The notes beneath the pieces were generated by a model that saw only the letters and a list, made by a program, of their open reading frames with translations, did not search any database and was not told where the DNA came from. From contig NZ_CP041360.1 in the NCBI RefSeq assembly GCF_006965485.1, forward strand, positions 6,056,501 through 6,120,500: a stretch of DNA of 64,000 bases, in the 5' to 3' direction. The position numbers were made by a program, and so were the translations under genes. Of the stretch, positions 36,174-45,485 are shown piece after piece; the stretch's first letter is position 1, and each line of letters starts with the position of its first letter. Source of the stretch: Spirosoma sp. KCTC 42546 (GTDB taxonomy: Bacteria; Bacteroidota; Bacteroidia; Cytophagales; Spirosomataceae).

Positions 36174-36638
36174 TTAATAGGATCGAAAATAAGGTCGGGT
36201 CGCCAGGGGCGAGAATGGCCACGGAATGGCGATAAAGATGATGAACAACGCAATGGAAAACCAGATCAACATCGTCCTGAATTTCTCATGATCGGTTGGC
36301 CGACGCTTTGCCAGGGCAGAACCAACGGTCAAAATGACCACCGAAACAAGCATCAGCAGGATATGGATGAGTCCGAAAAATGCCGTGTCGATATGGCCAA
36401 TTTCGCCTTTAGCATTAGCCCAAAAGTACTTAATAACCGGACTCGTGAAGTAGAGTGTGAAGCCTATTACTAACTGAATGTGAGCAATCGTAGCCGTCCA
36501 GTGACGCACTGAATTATCCGTCTTCGTAAATACAGTACCTGATCTATAACCTCGGTACGCCCTTACAATGGCATAGACCAAACTTAACAAAACCAACCAG
36601 CGAAACAGCGAATGGGCGACCAATAAAGACGAATACAT
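36174..36638 (-). CDS. Four-TM membrane protein, cytochrome-b-like topology
   Basis: 154 residues with four hydrophobic helices (about 5-25, 47-66, 83-107, 121-142) and conserved-looking histidines in VAHSLFRW, WTATIAHIQLVIG and FGLIHILLML. Spaced His in helices could ligate haem or a quinone, but I cannot assign it. It is coupled to the DUF3817 gene by a 2-bp gap. Confidence 0.75.
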   Translation of the reverse strand: MYSSLLVAHSLFRWLVLLSLVYAIVRAYRGYRSGTVFTKTDNSVRHWTATIAHIQLVIGFTLYFTSPVIKYFWANAKGEIGHIDTAFFGLIHILLMLVSVVILTVGSALAKRRPTDHEKFRTMLIWFSIALFIIFIAIPWPFSPLATRPYFRSY

Positions 36639-36751
36639 ATTCCTGTCAGTACGATAGTGGCCCGCCTGTTTAGCAGTCCCTATTCCATAAAAAAGAGTCC
36701 TGCAAAGGTCACGGTTATGGCAAAATCAGGCTAGGACTAACAACGCGACTT

Positions 36752-37666
36752 TTAGGACGTTTCAATCATCTTACGAAACGCTACGGGCGTAATACCCTCC
36801 TGTTTTTTGAACAGCCGACTAAAGTAGGAAGGGTCAGCCAGGCCAATTTCAGTAGCTATTTCACTGATCGACAACTTACTTTGATACAGCAGCACTTTTG
36901 CTTCCAATACAATGGCTTCGTCGATCCATTTGGTAGGCGATTTTCCTGTAATTGTCCTGACTGCTTTATTCAGGTGGTTTGGCGTGATATTCAATTCGGA
37001 TGCGTAATCGGTTACACGATGGCTGGTTTTGATCCGATCGACCAATAGTTCTCTAAATCGGTTCGCAATACCCACCGAATGAGTTTGTGTACTGGCCGAA
37101 ACTGGTTTATATACCCGGTTCACCTCGCACAGTAATGCAATAAAATACGACTGAATGATGTCCAGGTTCGCCAGGCCATTCTCTGAATAATCGAGCAAGA
37201 TTCGTTTAAGCAGACGACGGACAAATTTTGAGGTCTGTTTATCCAGTTGAATACGTGGATTACCCCAAACCCGCAGAAACTCGAAGTCTTTGAGCAACTC
37301 GTTTTTACCAAATTTCCCGATCACAATGTCGTCGTGAAAATTGCACAGATAGCCGTGATTTTCATCAACGTTATTGAACGAATACACCTGGCCAGCGGGC
37401 ACAACTAAACACTCATTCTTGAAAATCGTGTAGGTTTCACTACCAATCGTCATTACCGCTTCGCCATCGGTGAGGTAAATAAACGTATGCGTTGTGGAGC
37501 GAATAGGCGGAACCGGAAGCTTGATCAGGCGAATCAGTTCCTCAACTTTTACGATAAAGAACTTCCCGAAATCGGACTTTAAAATAGCATCCAACTGCTG
37601 TTCGGGCTGCATATACGCATCCCGAAATGTTTCTGTACTGTAGATTCGTATGTTAGTTTTCGGCAC
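36752..37666 (-). CDS. AraC-family transcriptional regulator
   Basis: 304 residues: an N-terminal cupin-like sensor domain (about 30-160, LTDGEAVMTIGSETYTIFKNECLVVPAGQ), and a C-terminal double HTH (about 195-300, VTDYASELNITPNHLNKAVRTITGKSPTKWI and SISEIATEIGLADPSYFSRLFKKQEGITPVAFR). I propose GTG at 37666, 13 bp after the mgtE stop, giving M-PKTNIRIYST. An ATG at 37612 is the alternative. Effector unknown. Confidence 0.9.
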   Translation of the reverse strand: MPKTNIRIYSTETFRDAYMQPEQQLDAILKSDFGKFFIVKVEELIRLIKLPVPPIRSTTHTFIYLTDGEAVMTIGSETYTIFKNECLVVPAGQVYSFNNVDENHGYLCNFHDDIVIGKFGKNELLKDFEFLRVWGNPRIQLDKQTSKFVRRLLKRILLDYSENGLANLDIIQSYFIALLCEVNRVYKPVSASTQTHSVGIANRFRELLVDRIKTSHRVTDYASELNITPNHLNKAVRTITGKSPTKWIDEAIVLEAKVLLYQSKLSISEIATEIGLADPSYFSRLFKKQEGITPVAFRKMIETS

Positions 37667-37679
37667 CCCTATTGATGAA

Positions 37680-39032
37680 TTAAACCTCCGCCAGTAACCA
37701 CTGTGCAATCAGGAAATACACGCCGATGCCAATCAGGTCATTGGCCGTTGTGATAAACGGCCCTGATGCCACCGCCGGATTAATTCCGATTCGATTAAGC
37801 AACAACGGCGTAACCGTCCCCATAAACGAAGCCAGTAACACCACTGCCAGCAACGACGTTGCGACGACAAAAAATAGCCGTGGCTCGCCAATAATGAAGG
37901 TATAGGTACCCGCAATCAGGCCTACAACCAGTCCGTTAATGATCGCCACTAGCAGGGTTCGTACGAGCCGCTTTGCCATGGTCATGCTCAATCCAGTTGT
38001 ATCTGTCAGGCTTTGCAAAATCAGGGACGACGTTTGAATACCCACATTCCCGCCCGTTGAGCCAATAATGGGAATAAACGCAGCCAGGGCAGCTACTTTC
38101 CCTAATTCACTCTGAAAACCATTGATAACGGTTGCCGCCAACAGGCTCCCAACGGCACCCGCTACGAGCCAGGGAAGCTGTACTTTCGAGCGCTGCCAAA
38201 CGCTATCGTCCTCCTCTACTTCGCCCGATAAACCCGAAATAACCTGAATATCTTCTTCAGCCTGTTCAGTAATTACGTCGACCACGTCATCAATCGTAAT
38301 CCGACCAAGCAGGCGCTGCTGCACGTTCACGACCGGAATGGCGTCCAAATCGTACTTCTGCATCAACTCGGCCACTTCGGCAACAGGTCGATAGGTTTCG
38401 ACAAAGACAACATCGTCGTCGTAGAGGTCAGCAATTTTGGCGTTTTTGCGAGCCAGCACGATCTTCTTCAGCGATATCAACCCAAGCAGTTTGCCTACTT
38501 CATCGACCACATAAACGGCATAGACATTTTCGACATCTTCGGCTTGCTGGCGGATTTCTTCGATGCAGGCATTGACCGTCAGGTTGACGCTGATCTTGAT
38601 CAACTCCTTCTGCATCAAACTACCTGCAACGCCGTCTTCATAATGCAGTAAATCCAGGATAAAACGGGCCTGCTCCCGATCTTCCAGAAACCCAATAACC
38701 TCTTCCCGCACCTGAATAGGCTGCTCATTCAGCAAATCCACGGCATCGTCGGAATCCATCTGGTTAATGAACGGAGCCAGTTCTTCCGACGTAAAAAGTT
38801 TGAGCAGGTTGGTTCGTTCAGTAGGGTCGCTATTGGCCAGGATTTCGGCCCCAACCGATTTATCCAGCAGGCTTAGCAGATAATGCGCTGATTCGGGCTC
38901 CAGCTCGTCCAGAATCCCCGAAATATCGGCCGGAAACAACTCCTCCATCTCAGTCCGCAGCAGCTTCTCATCGCTCGCTTCAATAGCCGACTGAATATGA
39001 TCGAGATAGTCTTTTGTGAGTTCGAAAGTCAT
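37680..39032 (-). CDS. mgtE: MgtE magnesium channel/transporter
   Basis: 450 residues. The MgtE_N superhelix (about 20-125) is followed by two CBS domains (about 135-255, including VYAVYVVDEVGKLLGLISLKKI and DAIPVVNVQQRLLGRITIDDV). Five transmembrane helices follow (about 285-450), with GSTGGNVGIQTSSLIL in TM2 and GPFITTANDLIGIGVYF in TM5. In characterised MgtE the cytosolic domains gate Mg2+ entry by sensing intracellular Mg2+. Transcribed after rsmA, with palindrome P16 between them. Confidence 0.95.
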   Translation of the reverse strand: MTFELTKDYLDHIQSAIEASDEKLLRTEMEELFPADISGILDELEPESAHYLLSLLDKSVGAEILANSDPTERTNLLKLFTSEELAPFINQMDSDDAVDLLNEQPIQVREEVIGFLEDREQARFILDLLHYEDGVAGSLMQKELIKISVNLTVNACIEEIRQQAEDVENVYAVYVVDEVGKLLGLISLKKIVLARKNAKIADLYDDDVVFVETYRPVAEVAELMQKYDLDAIPVVNVQQRLLGRITIDDVVDVITEQAEEDIQVISGLSGEVEEDDSVWQRSKVQLPWLVAGAVGSLLAATVINGFQSELGKVAALAAFIPIIGSTGGNVGIQTSSLILQSLTDTTGLSMTMAKRLVRTLLVAIINGLVVGLIAGTYTFIIGEPRLFFVVATSLLAVVLLASFMGTVTPLLLNRIGINPAVASGPFITTANDLIGIGVYFLIAQWLLAEV

Positions 39033-39040
39033 TGGGTAAG

Positions 39041-39124
39041 GGGGAGAAATGGGAGGAGCGGGAGTAAAGGGAGAAAGGTTTGCAACGTTCCTCCTCCCTT
39101 TACTCTCGCTCCTCCCTTTCCTCC
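39041..39124. repeat. Stop-adjacent palindrome P16, G/A-rich
   Basis: Arms 39051-39073 and 39094-39116 match at 22 of 23 positions, and pairing extends outward with gaps. The arm includes GGGAGGAGCGGGAGTAAAGG. The right arm is coding: it gives the last residues EEREERE and the stop codon of rsmA on the minus strand. Confidence 0.92.
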
Positions 39125-39906
39125 GTCATAAGCTTTGTTAATTCCACAAACTGCGCTACGCTTAATTGCTCGGCGCGTTTATCCATGAACGGACTGGCGA
39201 GGGCAGCTTCGGGTGGATTTAGGGGTTTCAGGGCGTTACGAAGCGTTTTCCGTCGCTGACTGAATCCATGCTTTACCACCTGCGTAAATTTGCGTACATC
39301 GCAACCGAGGTCTGTTGTGGCATTTCGCCGGAGGGATAAAACACCCGAAAACACTTTTGGTGGCGGATTGAACACCGTCGGGTCGACGGTAAATTCATAC
39401 TTAATATCGTACCAGGCTTGCAGCAATACGCTCAGAATACCGTAGTCTTTATTGCCCGGCCCAGAGGCCACCCGTTGCGCTACTTCGCGCTGAAACATAC
39501 CCACAACTTCGGGCACCCGATCGCGCATGTCCAGCACTTTGAACAGAATCTGGGTCGAAATATTGTAGGGAAAGTTGCCGATTATGGCAAACGACTCGGT
39601 GCTATCCGGCTGCTTGGTCGGGAGTAAATCGGGGCGGATATTCAGAAAATCGGCGGGTAAAATATGACCTTCCAGCACAGGAAAATTCAGTTTTAAGTAG
39701 TCAACCGATTCTCTGTCAATCTCGATCACGTAGGTTTCGAAGCGCGTATCCTGCAGTATAAACTGCGTCAGAACGCCCATACCCGGCCCAATTTCAAGGA
39801 CTTTCTTGTATTCACCATGGCCGGTCAGAAGCTCAGCAATGCGTTGGGCGATGCTAAGATCTTTCAGAAAGTGCTGACCGAGTTCTTTTTTGGGTTTGAC
39901 GTACAT
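39100..39906 (-). CDS. rsmA: 16S rRNA (adenine-N6,N6) dimethyltransferase
   Basis: 268 residues. KsgA/RsmA dimethylates two adjacent adenines in the 3' helix 45 loop of 16S rRNA. KKELGQHFLKD at the N-terminus, the SAM motif LEIGPGMGVLT (about 37-47) and the catalytic IIGNFPYNIS (about 108-117) are all typical, and the small C-terminal domain has HGFSQRRKTLRNAL. The final seven residues (EEREERE) come from palindrome P16, so the C-terminus is not conserved family sequence. Confidence 0.96.
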   Translation of the reverse strand: MYVKPKKELGQHFLKDLSIAQRIAELLTGHGEYKKVLEIGPGMGVLTQFILQDTRFETYVIEIDRESVDYLKLNFPVLEGHILPADFLNIRPDLLPTKQPDSTESFAIIGNFPYNISTQILFKVLDMRDRVPEVVGMFQREVAQRVASGPGNKDYGILSVLLQAWYDIKYEFTVDPTVFNPPPKVFSGVLSLRRNATTDLGCDVRKFTQVVKHGFSQRRKTLRNALKPLNPPEAALASPFMDKRAEQLSVAQFVELTKLMTEEREERE

Positions 39907-40048
39907 GGACGGGCTTGTTTTTGATCGTTTCAGCGATCCGGCGCAAAGGTACGGGGCCAGGCGTGAATAATCAGTGTTTACCTGTCACCCTGACTTGCCA
40001 ATATCCGGATTATTGGTAATATTTACAGACGATCAAGCCTTACTACCC

Positions 40049-41431
40049 ATGAACCCTATCCGCACGTCTTTAACACTAAGTCTTTTTCTTATAACAACTG
40101 ATTTCCAGGGTTTTGCCCAAACGCCAAAACCCTCAGCGGCTTTTTTCTTTAACCAGTTTCAACAATCTATTTCTCATAAGAATCTTGACTCCGCTTTTTA
40201 TAATGCGGAGCAACTTGCTTTAGAAAATAAGGCAATTTTGAACTCCCTCCTCCACGATAGCTTTGCCCAAAGCTTTATTACACCTGTAAACCCAAGAGTT
40301 GATACAGTCTTTGTTAAACAGCTCCTGGAAAAGCTATATACCGGTAATGTACCTTTACAGCAAGCTGTATATCCATTGTATAAATGGGTAGAGGTAAGAA
40401 CTAAGATTAGCGATACCGCCAAAATCCACCAATTGATCAATAGTTTTCTAATTGCACAGGCGCGGTCTGAAGAAGAGATAGGAAATCGGATTGATCGCTA
40501 TTCGCTATTGATATGCAGAACCTTAAAACTACGTCCCGTTTACTCTGCACTGGCTGATACCTTATTTGAACGAACACGCCAACGACTGGAGCACGCTGTT
40601 AATGGCGTTTATTATCAAGCCACCGAAGATCGACGTCAACGTACGATCAGAGCCTATTTTCGCTACCTAATGGCGTACACAAACTTAACAAAAGCGAATG
40701 AAGCCTTACAACAAAATAAGCTTACCAGGGCGGAATCGTATCTGAAAGAAGCTTCCCTAGCCGGTCCAGATGACACAGATCGGCAAATGAAGTCAGCTTA
40801 TTTCTACGAAGCTGTATTTCTACTAAATGGGCAGGAAGATTTCCACGCACGTTATGCCAACTTCCTGGTAGCCAAAGGGGATACAGCTAGTGCCGTCGAT
40901 GTATTGACAGAATTGACACTAGCTGATCCTGGAAATATTGACTTACTCAAAACCTATTACCAGAAGTCTGCTTATTCTAAAACCCCTTTTCAAACCTACT
41001 GGACACAACAACTGAATGCCAAATTAAAGCCGACAGAATCATTTCGACTAACTGATTTAGACGGAAAGATTATTGACTATGAGCAATATCGAGGAAAATG
41101 GGTACTGATTGATTTCTGGGGCACCTGGTGCAAGCCTTGTGTAGAAGAACTCCCTCGTTTCCAGAAATTCTACAGCGATCTACTGAAGACCGAGCAAAAA
41201 AATATTGTCGTTTTTACAGCGGCATCCCGTGATACCGAGCCGAAAGTTCGAGAATTCATGAAGAAACAAGCTTATACCTTTCCCGTTGTTATGGCCAACG
41301 ACGCTTTTATCAAACAATTCCGCGTAGGTGAATTTCCGACTAAAGTACTTATTACTCCTCAGGGCAATCGGATGAAAATTCCGTTTGGATCAAATTGGGT
41401 AGAAAGGATCAAAATTTATTCGGAGAACTGA
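40049..41431 (+). CDS. TlpA-like thioredoxin-fold protein with helical N-terminal domain
   Basis: 460 residues, signal peptide ending FQGFAQ. A mostly helical region (about 30-320) contains a TPR-like stretch (NKLTRAESYLKEASLAGPDD). A TlpA/ResA-like thioredoxin domain follows (about 325-458), with active site WGTWCKPC (Cys 361 and 364). Probably an envelope disulfide reductase; partner unknown. ATG 40049 is chosen because it begins the signal peptide. Only 5 bp separate its stop from the convergent lipoprotein gene. Confidence 0.9.
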   Translation: MNPIRTSLTLSLFLITTDFQGFAQTPKPSAAFFFNQFQQSISHKNLDSAFYNAEQLALENKAILNSLLHDSFAQSFITPVNPRVDTVFVKQLLEKLYTGNVPLQQAVYPLYKWVEVRTKISDTAKIHQLINSFLIAQARSEEEIGNRIDRYSLLICRTLKLRPVYSALADTLFERTRQRLEHAVNGVYYQATEDRRQRTIRAYFRYLMAYTNLTKANEALQQNKLTRAESYLKEASLAGPDDTDRQMKSAYFYEAVFLLNGQEDFHARYANFLVAKGDTASAVDVLTELTLADPGNIDLLKTYYQKSAYSKTPFQTYWTQQLNAKLKPTESFRLTDLDGKIIDYEQYRGKWVLIDFWGTWCKPCVEELPRFQKFYSDLLKTEQKNIVVFTAASRDTEPKVREFMKKQAYTFPVVMANDAFIKQFRVGEFPTKVLITPQGNRMKIPFGSNWVERIKIYSEN

Positions 41432-41436
41432 ATTAC

Positions 41437-43182
41437 TCAGAAATCAGTATCCGTTAACTCAAAGTTTTGCTTGACCCGAATTGTGCCGTTCTCCTCCGTG
41501 CCGGGGGCATAAATGATACGTTCGGGCTGGAGTCCCTTTTGCACATTACCAATGTCGCGCTTTCGGTTGCCGTTGGCGTCAACAATCAGGCGAACGCGAT
41601 AGAGACCAGGTTTGAGCCGACCGAAACTGTAGTTTGAGTTGCCGTAAGCCGTTCGAATTACGTTGTACTTCTCATCCAGCAGTTCTACAATGAAATTCTT
41701 TCCTGCCGAGCCAAGCGTAGTGGGGCTAACACGACCGGCAATCAGGCCGTAGCTGTCTTCTTCAGCAATTGTATATCGCGCTGAATACCGCGCCATTGTA
41801 TCGCCCTGAACACTAATAAACGCGCCTTTTTGCAGCCTGAACAGCAGCGTATCGCGCAAATTGGATTGCCGTTTGATAATCAGGCGCGAGTTGTTGTTGC
41901 TCCAGGTCAGATCTGCCGCCGTGAGCTTGAGCGGTTTCGTACTATCTGGGCCGATGATGATCAGGTCGGTCTTAAACTGAAAGATCGGCTTGTTAAATAC
42001 CAGCGTGAATTCCAGATTTTTATCAATGGGTTCGCCCGACGGAGGGTTTATCTGAGCCGTTAGCGCCGTTCTGTTTTTAGCCTTGGTTTTCAGAGGAGAA
42101 AAATAAATTCGCTCCCTAAGTTCGGTAACGTTTCCCACGGAGTCCTCAGCCACAATGGTCAGATGAAGCGTATCACCGGCCGCGCGGTTGGCGGGCCGGA
42201 AAAGCCGAATCATCTTGGGATTTTCCAGAAACGACACCAGCGTATCCCCGGTGTAAGGCGCCAGGGCGGTCGTGGTGGATGCAACTGGGGTAGCCGTAGC
42301 CGTGGTAGAAACTCCTGATGTTGATACGCCCGACGTAGATACAGCTGTTGTCGTTATCGGCTTTCCATAGCGCAACTTATAACTGGCAATGCCACTGCTC
42401 AATTCCAGCCCCAGGGTTTCATCGGTACGTTCACGTCGGCTAATGCGCGGCTTCCCATAGCCCCGGAAAGCTACCAGATTCACATCGCTATAGTTGTGGG
42501 TAAAGTTTAGGACACTATCCCGGAAGGCCACCCGCTCACCCGGTGTGTTATTTACCAGATTCAGGTCTTTGTCATCGAAGCCGTAGACTTTATACAATCC
42601 CGCCTTTACGTTTTCGATGCGAAAGTTGCCACTGCTGTCTGTACGGGCAAAGTACTGCGGACGTTTTCGGTTAATGGGTAGCGTGTCGGTCGAGGCAAAC
42701 AGGCCCACTACAAACCCTAATAACGGCGTGCGACTTTCGTCATCCACCACGTTGCCTGTCAGAAAAAGGGAGTCGATAACCGGTCCCGTACTGAAAACAA
42801 CTTTGGTATTTTTGGCAATGTTCCGTTCCGTAATGTCCTTGATCCCATCGGCAAAATCAATGGTATAGGTTGTATTGGGCAGGAACGGCTTATTAAAGTT
42901 TAACCGGATACCCAGGGGCAGCGATTTCACGACAAACGTATTGCTGTCCTGGGGCGTAATGGTAATTTTTTGCTGGAGGTTTTCGCTGTTCACGTATTCG
43001 TCAAACTCCAGTTCAATCGTTTTCCCCGAGTAGTTCAACTGGCGGGGAGTGGGCATACTGCTCACTAATTTGGGGGCCAGGGTATCTTTCTTACCCCCAG
43101 GTGGTTGAGCCACCTGCGCGCAGTTTTGGAGAAGAATCGGGAGAGACAGTAAGAAAATTACGACAAAGTGGCGAAACGTCAT
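41437..43182 (-). CDS. Ig-like (SbsA/Big_5) domain lipoprotein
   Basis: 581 residues with a lipobox LLQNC (Cys 21), so lipid-anchored in the envelope. A Big_5-type Ig-like domain (about 35-135, PRQLNYSGKTIELEFDEYVN) is followed by a carboxypeptidase-regulatory-like beta sandwich (about 140-215). A Thr/Ser/Val low-complexity linker comes next (about 275-300), then a second Ig-like pair and a C-terminal sandwich (RLKPGLYRVRLIVDANGNRKRDIGN). Function unknown. Homologues are widespread in Bacteroidota. Confidence 0.87.
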   Translation of the reverse strand: MTFRHFVVIFLLSLPILLQNCAQVAQPPGGKKDTLAPKLVSSMPTPRQLNYSGKTIELEFDEYVNSENLQQKITITPQDSNTFVVKSLPLGIRLNFNKPFLPNTTYTIDFADGIKDITERNIAKNTKVVFSTGPVIDSLFLTGNVVDDESRTPLLGFVVGLFASTDTLPINRKRPQYFARTDSSGNFRIENVKAGLYKVYGFDDKDLNLVNNTPGERVAFRDSVLNFTHNYSDVNLVAFRGYGKPRISRRERTDETLGLELSSGIASYKLRYGKPITTTAVSTSGVSTSGVSTTATATPVASTTTALAPYTGDTLVSFLENPKMIRLFRPANRAAGDTLHLTIVAEDSVGNVTELRERIYFSPLKTKAKNRTALTAQINPPSGEPIDKNLEFTLVFNKPIFQFKTDLIIIGPDSTKPLKLTAADLTWSNNNSRLIIKRQSNLRDTLLFRLQKGAFISVQGDTMARYSARYTIAEEDSYGLIAGRVSPTTLGSAGKNFIVELLDEKYNVIRTAYGNSNYSFGRLKPGLYRVRLIVDANGNRKRDIGNVQKGLQPERIIYAPGTEENGTIRVKQNFELTDTDF

Positions 43183-43201
43183 GTTGGGGAATTCAAAGTC
43201 T

Positions 43202-43218
43202 GTTCGGTGACACCGAAC
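43202..43218. promoter_or_regulatory. 17-bp dyad in the divergent gap
   Basis: GTTCGGTG-A-CACCGAAC is a perfect 8-bp inverted repeat between the minus-strand lipoprotein gene (start 43182) and the plus-strand cluster (start 43336). Position suits an operator or a 5'-UTR hairpin. Inference only. Confidence 0.45.
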
Positions 43219-43234
43219 TACGTATTCAGAACTA

Positions 43235-43242
43235 CAAAGGTA
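43235..43242 (-). promoter_or_regulatory. Bacteroidota -7 element for the Ig-like lipoprotein
   Basis: On the minus strand TACCTTTG fits TAnnTTTG, 52 nt upstream of ATG 43182. A transcript from here would include the 17-bp dyad in its leader. Confidence 0.5.
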
Positions 43243-43335
43243 AACGTCCGTTCATCGTTAATCTGTACCGATTGACATAAAATGGGTCGCTGGTTCGTTA
43301 CGTTCTATAGAAATTTAAGAAAAATTAACCGTTGC

Positions 43336-44841
43336 ATGACCCACCCCCGTTTTTATGTACTAGTACTTCTCGTTGTATCGGCGGGATGGTTATCGGGCTG
43401 TTCCAGTTCAGCAGACCAGTTAGACGAGCAAATTAGCGATGCACTGGATGATAATACCATCGACGTAACTGAAGCCGATGCCCTTCGGGTATTTGTAGGA
43501 CAGGAAAGTAAAGAACTTGGCAAAGATAAAAAGACGGCAGCCCTGCTCACTCCCGATGGTAAGCTCGAAGAATCGGCCCTGCTGGCTTACATTAAACGTA
43601 ATCGCACCTACCGCAAATTAGCGAAAGAAGGAAAAACCCCTGCCGTCAAGTTGTCGGGTGCGGTGGCTTCGAGTAAACCCATGCGGCTGAAACTCTATCT
43701 GGAAGCCAGTGGCAGTATGTTTCCCTACGATGCTCCGGGCGGAAATGGCGCGTTCAAACGTACGCTCAATGATGTGTTGACCGAGTTCGACGCGGTCAAT
43801 CCGGGTCAGGGGAAGCTATTCGTGGTAAACACCGAAGTTAATGATCTGGGCTTGACACTGCCGCAGTTTTTTAAGGAGAAAAACATCTTTACAGTAGCAA
43901 AGACCAAAGGCAAAACTACCAGTACTGACTTCGAGAAGATTTTCACGGATATCCTCAGCAACACCTCCGGCGACGATCTAAGTATTTTAGTATCAGACCT
44001 GATTTATTCCGACGCCAATCTGACGGGCATGAGCGCTCAGAAAACCCTGGATGCGGCCAGTTCGCTACTTACAACGGTGTTTAATCCTTACGCCAGTACG
44101 CACTCGATGCTGGTGCTGAAATTCAACGCCGATTTTGACGGAACGTATTATAGCTGGAACAACGCCAAGAAAAAGTACACGGGCGAACGTCCATATTACC
44201 TCTGCCTGATTGGTCGTAATGAAACCATGCAACGGCTCTACCAGGATCAGGCCTACCAAACCATCCGTCGATTCGATCAGCTACCGGGCTTTTCTGATTC
44301 GTGGTTCTTCGGTCGAGATGAGAAAGCTACTACCCCATTCTACAGCATATTGGTAACTGACCCGGCTCGCAAAGGACGTTTCAAACGGTCTGACGACGAA
44401 GTGCGTAGTCATGCCAAAGCGGTTCACGCCATTACGGATATTCAGCCTGACGTAACCGACAAAAGCCTGACGATTCCCGTAGCCGTTGATCTGTCGGCCT
44501 TGCGGGTGCCAGCCTCGTTGTTGACGGATGCCAGTCAGTATGCCGTAGAGGGGAAAGACAACTTCAAGGTGTCAGCGGTACAAACGTATTCTGGCGCTAA
44601 TGGAACTACCCATAAACTAGTACTGACGACAGACAAACCCGCGCGAGGTGAGCGTACAGCAACGATTCGGCTTCGTCGGCAGTTCCCCCCCCGCTGGATC
44701 GCCAATACCAACACTACCAACGATGCCGCGCCCGATGCCAACTCAACATTTGGCCTTCAGAACCTGTTACAAGGTGTCGAACGTGCTTACAACCCAAACA
44801 ACCAAACCGAGTATTTTACGTTGACTATTAAGTTAAACTAG
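43336..44841 (+). CDS. vWA-like lipoprotein of the tubulin/Hsp70-like cluster
   Basis: 501 residues with lipobox LSGC (Cys 22). After an acidic helical segment (about 25-95), LKLYLEASGSMFPYD at residue 117-131 looks like the start of a von Willebrand A domain: the MIDAS motif DxSxS appears as EASGS with E123. SILVSDLIYSD near 214-224 could provide a later metal contact. The C-terminal part (about 370-500) is probably a beta sandwich. First gene of the cluster, presumably facing the periplasm. Function is inferred from context only; no exact family is recognised. The TAG stop overlaps palindrome P17. ATG at 43336 begins the signal. Confidence 0.75.
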   Translation: MTHPRFYVLVLLVVSAGWLSGCSSSADQLDEQISDALDDNTIDVTEADALRVFVGQESKELGKDKKTAALLTPDGKLEESALLAYIKRNRTYRKLAKEGKTPAVKLSGAVASSKPMRLKLYLEASGSMFPYDAPGGNGAFKRTLNDVLTEFDAVNPGQGKLFVVNTEVNDLGLTLPQFFKEKNIFTVAKTKGKTTSTDFEKIFTDILSNTSGDDLSILVSDLIYSDANLTGMSAQKTLDAASSLLTTVFNPYASTHSMLVLKFNADFDGTYYSWNNAKKKYTGERPYYLCLIGRNETMQRLYQDQAYQTIRRFDQLPGFSDSWFFGRDEKATTPFYSILVTDPARKGRFKRSDDEVRSHAKAVHAITDIQPDVTDKSLTIPVAVDLSALRVPASLLTDASQYAVEGKDNFKVSAVQTYSGANGTTHKLVLTTDKPARGERTATIRLRRQFPPRWIANTNTTNDAAPDANSTFGLQNLLQGVERAYNPNNQTEYFTLTIKLN

Positions 44842-44921
44842 GTTTGAGGTTTGTAGCTTGAAGTTTGAAGTTGGCCGAGGCTGGAGAAACGTCAAACCTC
44901 AAACTACTAACCTCAAACCTT
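44840..44921. repeat. Stop-adjacent palindrome P17 (GGTTTGAG family)
   Basis: The left arm starts AGGTTTGAGGTTTGTAG and the right arm is its imperfect complement ending CTCAAACCT. The arms consist of TTTGARG-like 7-nt units. The left arm provides AG of the vWA gene's TAG stop. Family members at 21530 and 45391. Confidence 0.85.
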
Positions 44922-44941
44922 ACTTATCAAACTAATCCCAC

Positions 44942-45385
44942 ATGGAAGAATCACTCTATAACTTTTACAATCTGTTTGTTAACGGCAACCTGCTCGAAGA
45001 TCTGTATCAGGAAGAACTGCTGTCACCACTTACCTGGACGGCTATCGGGCTGGCCTTTGTAGTTGCGTTTGCATTCTACATCTGGCCGTTCAATAAGGTG
45101 AGCTTCAGCGGCATGGGCAGCTGGCTGCTTATGGATGGCATAAGCGCGCTATTGTTGTTCATCATTACGCTGGTCACCTGTTACCAAAAAGCGAATCAGG
45201 ATATCCCGCGCGACGAAGCCGACCCCAATCAGGGAACCTTATTCGATCAGGGCATCAGCGTATTTTTGAGTTACGCCTTCGAAATGGCCTTACTCACCGC
45301 TCTCATTTTCTTCATTATCTCCATGGTGATGAAGAATTTCAGTAAAAACGCAAAACACCGGCCCATGCTGTGGCCATCAAAGTAA
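44942..45385 (+). CDS. Three-TM membrane protein of the cluster
   Basis: 147 residues with hydrophobic helices at about 31-52, 60-82 and 107-129, separated by short loops (the third preceded by DIPRDEADPNQGTLFDQ). The C-terminus is basic (KNFSKNAKHRP) and probably cytosolic. No family recognised. Its position between the vWA lipoprotein and the tubulin-like GTPase suggests it is the membrane link of that system. Confidence 0.75.
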   Translation: MEESLYNFYNLFVNGNLLEDLYQEELLSPLTWTAIGLAFVVAFAFYIWPFNKVSFSGMGSWLLMDGISALLLFIITLVTCYQKANQDIPRDEADPNQGTLFDQGISVFLSYAFEMALLTALIFFIISMVMKNFSKNAKHRPMLWPSK

Positions 45386-45390
45386 GTTCC

Positions 45391-45472
45391 AAGTTTGTAG
45401 TCTGATGTTTGAGGCTGGCTGACGCGTCCAGAATCCTGCGTCAGCCAACCTCAAACATCAGACTACAAACGT
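45391..45472. repeat. Stop-adjacent palindrome P18 (GGTTTGAG family)
   Basis: 35-bp arms, 45391-45425 and 45438-45472, match at 33 of 35 positions, with a 12-nt loop. The arm contains GTTTGTAGTCTGATGTTTGA. It lies 6 nt after the stop of the three-TM protein gene and immediately upstream of the tubulin-like gene. Confidence 0.92.
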
Positions 45473-45485
45473 CAAACCAACAACT

